NCBI RefSeq assembly: GCF_030177935.1
Contig: NZ_CP089974.1
Coordinates: forward strand, 1,736,001-1,800,000
Direction of reading: 5' to 3'
DNA from: Moraxella haemolytica
Lineage (GTDB): Bacteria > Pseudomonadota > Gammaproteobacteria > Pseudomonadales > Moraxellaceae
Length of the DNA stretch: 64,000 nt
Positions 59,076 to 64,000 of this stretch are shown one piece after another. A program made the translations under genes and the position numbers. The stretch's first letter is position 1; every line of letters begins with the position of its first letter. Below the pieces are notes generated by a model. The model searched no databases, was not told the origin of the DNA, and worked only from the letters and a program-made list of their open reading frames with translations.

Positions 59076-59729
59076 TTATTTATCTGTTTTGGGTTTTTTC
59101 TTTCGCAAAGACGCAAAAATCCCTTCGTGTTCAAACTTTGGCACTCTTAGCGTCATGGTGTTAGATAAGATATCATGCACCGCCAACCCACGGCGATTAA
59201 ACCAACAAAAGATATAGTTAAACAACAAGCCAAAAAACGCACTCAATAAAATCGCTAATCGAGAACCGTGCATCAACGCACCAACCACCACAAATACAAT
59301 AGGTAGCACGCAAGCACTAATGATTCGCTTAAAGCTATCACCCCAAGTCAGTAGCTTTCCTTCACTCGTTACCGTCTTTAATCGCCAAGTCTGCATACCT
59401 AAAGTTTGTCCAGATTTTCGCCAAAACACCCCATAAAACCCCACCAAAGTCAGCACAAACGCTGGTGTCATCACACCATTTTGATACCACTCTGGCAACG
59501 CCTTGGCGTCCTCAATCGTTGTGCCGACATCTACAAAAATCAATGTGCCAATCACCGACAGCACCGTTCCTGTCAAAAACAGCATCGCCAAAATCAACAT
59601 ACCATCATACAGCATGGTAAATAGACGAGTGATGGGCGTAGCGATGACAATCGGCTCATCACGAGCAGTGGCGATTGTTGGGGTTGTATGAGCTTGGGTG
59701 GTCTTGGTCATATTTTTTTGATACATCAT
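59076..59729 (-). CDS. RDD family membrane protein, 217 aa
   Basis: Three to four membrane segments and the RDD pattern: IVIATPITRLFTMLYDGMLILAMLFL (Arg and Asp), then WRKSGQTLGMQTWRLKTVT and DSFKRIISACVL. The C-terminus is basic. RDD proteins have been linked to ion or salt tolerance, but most are of unknown role. An internal start at 59711 is possible. Confidence 0.87.
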   Translation of the reverse strand: MMYQKNMTKTTQAHTTPTIATARDEPIVIATPITRLFTMLYDGMLILAMLFLTGTVLSVIGTLIFVDVGTTIEDAKALPEWYQNGVMTPAFVLTLVGFYGVFWRKSGQTLGMQTWRLKTVTSEGKLLTWGDSFKRIISACVLPIVFVVVGALMHGSRLAILLSAFFGLLFNYIFCWFNRRGLAVHDILSNTMTLRVPKFEHEGIFASLRKKKPKTDK

Positions 59730-59845
59730 CTGTTGATTCGTATTGCGTATTTTAACACGAAATCAGCAAATTTACCCATTGGACAAATAAAATACAAAAT
59801 AAAAAAACCACCAAAACTATTTAGCTTTGGTGATTCTCTATAATA

Positions 59846-59922
59846 TGGCACACCCGGAGAGATTCGAACTCCCGACCCCTTAGTTCGTAGCCAAGTGCTC
59901 TATCCAACTGAGCTACGGGTGC
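59846..59922 (-). tRNA. tRNA-Arg(ACG)
   Basis: The 77-base gene on the minus strand has acceptor GCACCCG / CGGGTGT, anticodon ACG in TTGGCTACGAACT, GTTCGAATC T-arm and encoded CCA. Confidence 0.95.
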
Positions 59923-60047
59923 GTGATTTATCAAGATATTCAACTCAGTGTTGTCGTCTTGATGGTGGGCTATTATACTATAATTTTTTAGTATGTCAAG
60001 CCTTTTTTTAATTTATTTTTAAAATCTTTATGGACTAGAAAAATAAA

Positions 60048-60137
60048 TGGCGGTGACGGAGGGATTCGAACCCTCGATACAGTTTCCCGTATGCATCCTT
60101 AGCAGGGATGTGGTTTCAGCCACTCACCCACGTCACC
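60048..60137 (-). tRNA. tRNA-Ser(GCT)
   Basis: The 90-base gene on the minus strand has acceptor GGTGACG / CGTCACC, a long variable arm, anticodon GCT in CCCTGCTAAGG and encoded CCA. Confidence 0.95.
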
Positions 60138-60376
60138 GTTTTACAAAATCCTGTGATAAATCACAGTATGTTGTGGGCGATAATTATAGCAAAATTTTCA
60201 TGATTTGCAAGTAGTTTTTTCAAAAATTTCTGACAAATTTCTATATTTATTGTCATTTTATTGCTTGGCGATTTAATTTTTATCACCCACCGCCCACTCA
60301 TCGCTTTTTTTGGTGAAAAATATTCACTTAGGTAGATTTTTTGTTATGATATGATTTAGTTTAATAGAACTCTTAA

Positions 60377-61219
<843 letters not shown>

Positions 61220-61380
61220 TATGGCTGTTTGCGTTGATAAATAATTATATGCAAAAAAATTATCGGTAAAATTTTTAATCAATCAAAATACCTTGATTTT
61301 TATTCAAAAATACATTATATTAAATTTGAACGCAAGGGCGTCGGAGTTCTAAGTTAACCGAGATTGCGTTTTATAGTACC

Positions 61381-61419
61381 AAAATCCGCTTGTATGGTAG
61401 CATATAGGCGGATTTTATT
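61381..61419. terminator. intrinsic terminator after thiD
   Basis: AAAATCCGC pairs with GCGGATTTT over about 20 bases. It lies at the converging ends of thiD and the decayed minus-strand gene. The bases 61220-61380 otherwise show nothing recognisable. Confidence 0.6.
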
Positions 61420-61849
61420 TTGGTGGCTTGTTGTCATCACCTTTAGGAATGACTGAAAATAGCTCTATTTTCGGTTGTTTTGCCGTCATCTCAAAAATCG
61501 CCCAATCCCAAACCATATTTCCATAGCCATCATCTCTTAAAATAGTACTTTTTAGCACCTTGTTGTTTTCAACAATACTGCTCTTTGCCATCGCACTTTC
61601 AATCTGTTTTATTAGATCGGATATTTTATAGCCATCTTGGATAACTCAGCTATTATAGTGATGCCTCCCCATGTATAAAATCTCATTGCATTGAACAATG
61701 GGCAAATCTTTTTCGGTTTGTTTTTGATTGATTGTGGTTAATTGTTCATCAGTTAATTTACCTATTGCGACAAATTTAGGGCGTTCACCATTTTGCAGTT
61801 ATTCCAAATTGGTACGGATAATATCTAAGGCATTTTTATACAGTGGCAT
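61415..61849 (-). pseudogene. decayed gene with two in-frame stops, 144 codons
   Basis: From an ATG with AGGAATGG upstream the frame stays open for the full length except for TAA at codon 17 and TGA near codon 70, and ends with a normal TAA. Readable parts include ERPKFVAIGKLTDEQLTTIN, DGYKISDLIKQIESAM and FEMTAKQPKIELFSVIPKGDD. I do not recognise the family. The steady frame between the stops suggests recent decay. Composition is more AT-rich than the neighbours, which fits an acquired gene. Confidence 0.65.
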
Positions 61850-62012
61850 CGATCACCATTCCTAAATTTAAATAATAACATAATAAATCAAAAAAAAATA
61901 AGAATTACAAATTTAGTTTGCATCAATAAGTCCATACGCCACTAGGGATATCAGCTCTACTTATATATTTGGGAATTGAAAGTTAAGCCATCAAGAAAAA
62001 AGAAATCAACCC

Positions 62013-62111
62013 ATGAGTCAAAAATGTGTTGAGATAACACAAGATGAACTTAATACTTTGATTATTAAAAATTTAGCTAACTTTGAGTATGATAATAAAT
62101 ATAAAACTTAA
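62013..62111 (+). CDS. short frame, 32 aa, probably a gene remnant
   Basis: A 32-codon frame (MSQKCVEITQDELNTLIIKN ...) ends at a bidirectional terminator. It may be the start of a lost gene. No ribosome-binding site is convincing. The region 61850-62012 is AT-rich with nothing recognisable. Confidence 0.25.
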   Translation: MSQKCVEITQDELNTLIIKNLANFEYDNKYKT

Positions 62112-62114
62112 GCA

Positions 62115-62148
62115 CAAAAAAACACAACTGCTTCGTTGTGTTTTTTTG
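62115..62148. terminator. bidirectional terminator before the corC-like gene end
   Basis: AAAAAACACAAC pairs with GTTGTGTTTTTT over six bases. Confidence 0.85.
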
Positions 62149-62169
62149 TGCTTAATACCACTACGCCGT

Positions 62170-63024
62170 CTATGGCAAATAAGCCATCTCAAGCAAGCGG
62201 ATAAATCGCCCTTCAACATCAATAACGGTAATATACCAATCATTAATCTGCACCTGCTCACCCTCTAGATGACCAACTGAGCCTAATGCCTGCATGACAA
62301 TCCCACCCATCGTATCAACATCTTCATCATTAAAACAAGAACCCAAAATTTCATTACAATCGCTAATCGGGGTAGATGCCTGTACTAGCCATACACCCTC
62401 TTTGGTGGGGTGGGCTATGATGTTGTTAATGGTACTGTCTTCATCAATATCATCATGCTCATCAACGATGTCACCAACAATTTCTTCAAGCAAATCTTCC
62501 ATCGTTGCAATACCTGAAACCGAACCAAAATCATCTAAGACAACCGCCATATGCACTTGTGCTTTTTGTAGCAATCTTAAAAGCGTATCCGAACGAGCGT
62601 TTTCGTTGATATACAAAGGCTTTCTGACAATATCTTTTAGGATAAAAGGGGAATCATCGCCCTTGGCACGCTTTGCAAAAATCGGAATCAAATCTTTAGC
62701 CAACAAAATACCAATAACTGCATTGTCATCATGGCTATCAAAGACAGGATAGCGAGAATGCTCTGTCTCAAGTAGCACCGACAGCACATCAGCAATATCA
62801 TCATCGCTACTGATGGTAGATAACTGTGGGCGTGGCGTCATGATTTCACGCACTTGAGTGGCAGGCAGGTCAAGTACACCCTCAAGCATATCAACCGTAT
62901 CAGGCTCCAAAAATTGGCGAGAATCCTGCACTAATTTTAATAAATCATCACGAGTTTCAGGGGCAGTGGATAGCCAGCGTTTAAGCCCACGAGTCCAACT
63001 GCCCGAATGACTGTCATCAGACAT
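62170..63024 (-). CDS. corC: CorC/HlyC-type CBS protein, 284 aa
   Basis: A CBS pair (residues about 65-190: VREIMTPRPQLSTISSDDDIADVL and AQVHMAVVLDDFGSVSGIATMEDLLEEIVGDI) is followed by a CorC_HlyC domain to the end. Proteins of this type are linked to magnesium and cobalt efflux, with CorA, or to acid and ion homeostasis; direct transport is not shown because it lacks membrane segments. It is the usual cytosolic form. Confidence 0.92.
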   Translation of the reverse strand: MSDDSHSGSWTRGLKRWLSTAPETRDDLLKLVQDSRQFLEPDTVDMLEGVLDLPATQVREIMTPRPQLSTISSDDDIADVLSVLLETEHSRYPVFDSHDDNAVIGILLAKDLIPIFAKRAKGDDSPFILKDIVRKPLYINENARSDTLLRLLQKAQVHMAVVLDDFGSVSGIATMEDLLEEIVGDIVDEHDDIDEDSTINNIIAHPTKEGVWLVQASTPISDCNEILGSCFNDEDVDTMGGIVMQALGSVGHLEGEQVQINDWYITVIDVEGRFIRLLEMAYLP

Positions 63025-63156
63025 AAAAAGCCTCTTAATCCTTAAAAATCTGCCAAGAAATCAGCAGAAAAATCATGTTTAATGTAGCGGATTTATCAAG
63101 ATTATTCAAGCGTTATTTTGTAGCAGTTATCTGTATGGTCAAACGCCCACCAACCA

Positions 63157-63681
63157 TCAGACTTTAACCCAGCGAATAATCCGCTCTTCTATCTCATCTT
63201 CATCAAAAGCCGTCTCAGGCACGCAGCGACCACGCACCCCCACTTTATTCATGGCAAGCTCGTGCCTTTGCTGACCTGCTAACAAATAATGCCAATGTGG
63301 TAAATTTTGCCCTAGATGCAATCGCTTATACGCACAATGTCTAGGTAACCACATCATATCTGCCACCATGTCGGCAGTCAGACGAATGCAGTCAGGAACT
63401 TGTGCTTTGCGATTGGCATAATCTGAACAATGCCCTGTCTGGCAGTTTAAAAGCTGGCACGCAACATCTGTGTACTCAGTAAAGCGAGGATCATCATCGT
63501 CCAAGAACTTCACCAGACAACACACCCCACAGCCATCACAAAGTGCTTCCCATTCTGCATCGTTCATCTCATGTAGCGTATAACGCTCCCAAAAACACTC
63601 TCTAAGCCCATCTGTTGCATCAATATCTCGCCCATAAATCAAGTCAGACATCAAAGCCATCTCATCATCTTTTTGGGGCAT
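63157..63681 (-). CDS. YcgN-family cysteine cluster protein, 174 aa
   Basis: Cysteine motifs LCDGCGVCCLVKF near residue 47 and CQLLNCQTGHCSDYANR near 80, followed by VPDCIRL and CAYKRLH, are those of the YcgN / YkgJ cluster family, which probably bind zinc or an iron-sulphur centre. Function is not established. The start at 63681 overlaps the pepD end by 17 bases; a later ATG would give the usual shorter N-terminus. Confidence 0.85.
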   Translation of the reverse strand: MPQKDDEMALMSDLIYGRDIDATDGLRECFWERYTLHEMNDAEWEALCDGCGVCCLVKFLDDDDPRFTEYTDVACQLLNCQTGHCSDYANRKAQVPDCIRLTADMVADMMWLPRHCAYKRLHLGQNLPHWHYLLAGQQRHELAMNKVGVRGRCVPETAFDEDEIEERIIRWVKV

Positions 63682-64000
63682 TTGCCAAAATTGTTGTCAG
63701 TAACTGCCAATAAACATTCACACTGTCTATATGCACCATCTCTTGAGGTGAGTGGGCATTTTTAATGGTAGGTCCAATAGAGACAATATCCATCTTAGGA
63801 TAGCTTTGCTTAATCAGACCACATTCAAGCCCTGCGTGAATCACTTTAACAGCAGGCTCATGCCCTAAAATCTGGGCGTACAATTCATTAGTCAACGGCG
63901 TAATTTTAGAATGTTGGTCAGGATTCCAACCCACATAACTGCCTGTAAACTCAGCTGAAGCCCCCACCAAAGCAGCCAAACTTGCCAAAACCGAACAGAT
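63665..64000 (-). CDS. pepD: cytosol non-specific dipeptidase PepD, 3' part
   Basis: The frame is open to the window edge, so only the C-terminal 111 residues are present. Segments SLAALVGASAEFTGSYVGWNPD, VKVIHAGLECGLIK with the metal-binding region, MDIVSIGPTIKNAHSPQEMVHI and a final helix match the end of PepD (aminoacyl-histidine dipeptidase, M20). It hydrolyses dipeptides in the cytoplasm. The start lies beyond 64,000. Confidence 0.92.
   Translation of the reverse strand: MCSVLASLAALVGASAEFTGSYVGWNPDQHSKITPLTNELYAQILGHEPAVKVIHAGLECGLIKQSYPKMDIVSIGPTIKNAHSPQEMVHIDSVNVYWQLLTTILANAPKR

Overview
The window reads as a gamma-proteobacterial chromosome of the genus Moraxella (species not decidable from sequence alone). 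The moderately AT-rich composition, the hemA / TPR / lolB / ispE / tRNA-Gln / prs order, two Gram-negative porins and a periplasmic prolyl oligopeptidase fit Moraxellaceae. Positions 1 to about 38,430 are most of a lambda-like siphophage prophage whose left end, including any integrase, lies outside the window. Positions about 38,670 to 64,000 are ordinary host genes.

Prophage layout. Minus-strand accessory genes (1-2561) include two tiny lipoproteins and a YafO-like toxin candidate. They are followed by the lysogeny switch (S24-type repressor 2575-3270, cro 3400-3627) and replication (DUF1376 initiator with GTAACG iterons, VRR-NUC nuclease). Next come an HNH nuclease, terminase, an HK97-type portal / protease / capsid module, and a lambda-type tail module: connectors, tube, G and G-T by -1 frameshift, tape measure, M, L, K, I, J. 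Holin and endolysin end the prophage. Independently promoted modules interrupt the late genes: two hicAB pairs, a higBA-like pair, an Arc / KilA-N pair, a P63C protein, several small membrane proteins and a possible Ibs/Sib type I toxin-antitoxin.

The most striking content is four copies of a C4-type antisense RNA module (cores at 8250-8325, 10952-11027, 11298-11363 and 23368-23445). Each sits between its own promoter and a phage antirepressor gene. In every copy an unpaired loop of the folded core is complementary to that copy's own ribosome-binding or start-codon region and to a second site near the transcript start. Loops and targets have changed together between copies, so the switches look mutually orthogonal. 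One module has cut off the antirepressor of another. Two near-identical genes for very short RNAs (9220 and 15383) share promoter features with these modules.

Host layout. DedA protein, tRNA-Ser(GGA), class V aminotransferase, hemA divergent from a TPR protein-lolB-ispE run, tandem tRNA-Gln, prs, putP, rplY-pth, a CaCA antiporter, two tandem porins plus prolyl oligopeptidase, hemN, an RDD protein, tRNA-Arg and tRNA-Ser, thiD, a decayed gene, a CorC-like protein, a YcgN-like protein and the 3' end of pepD.
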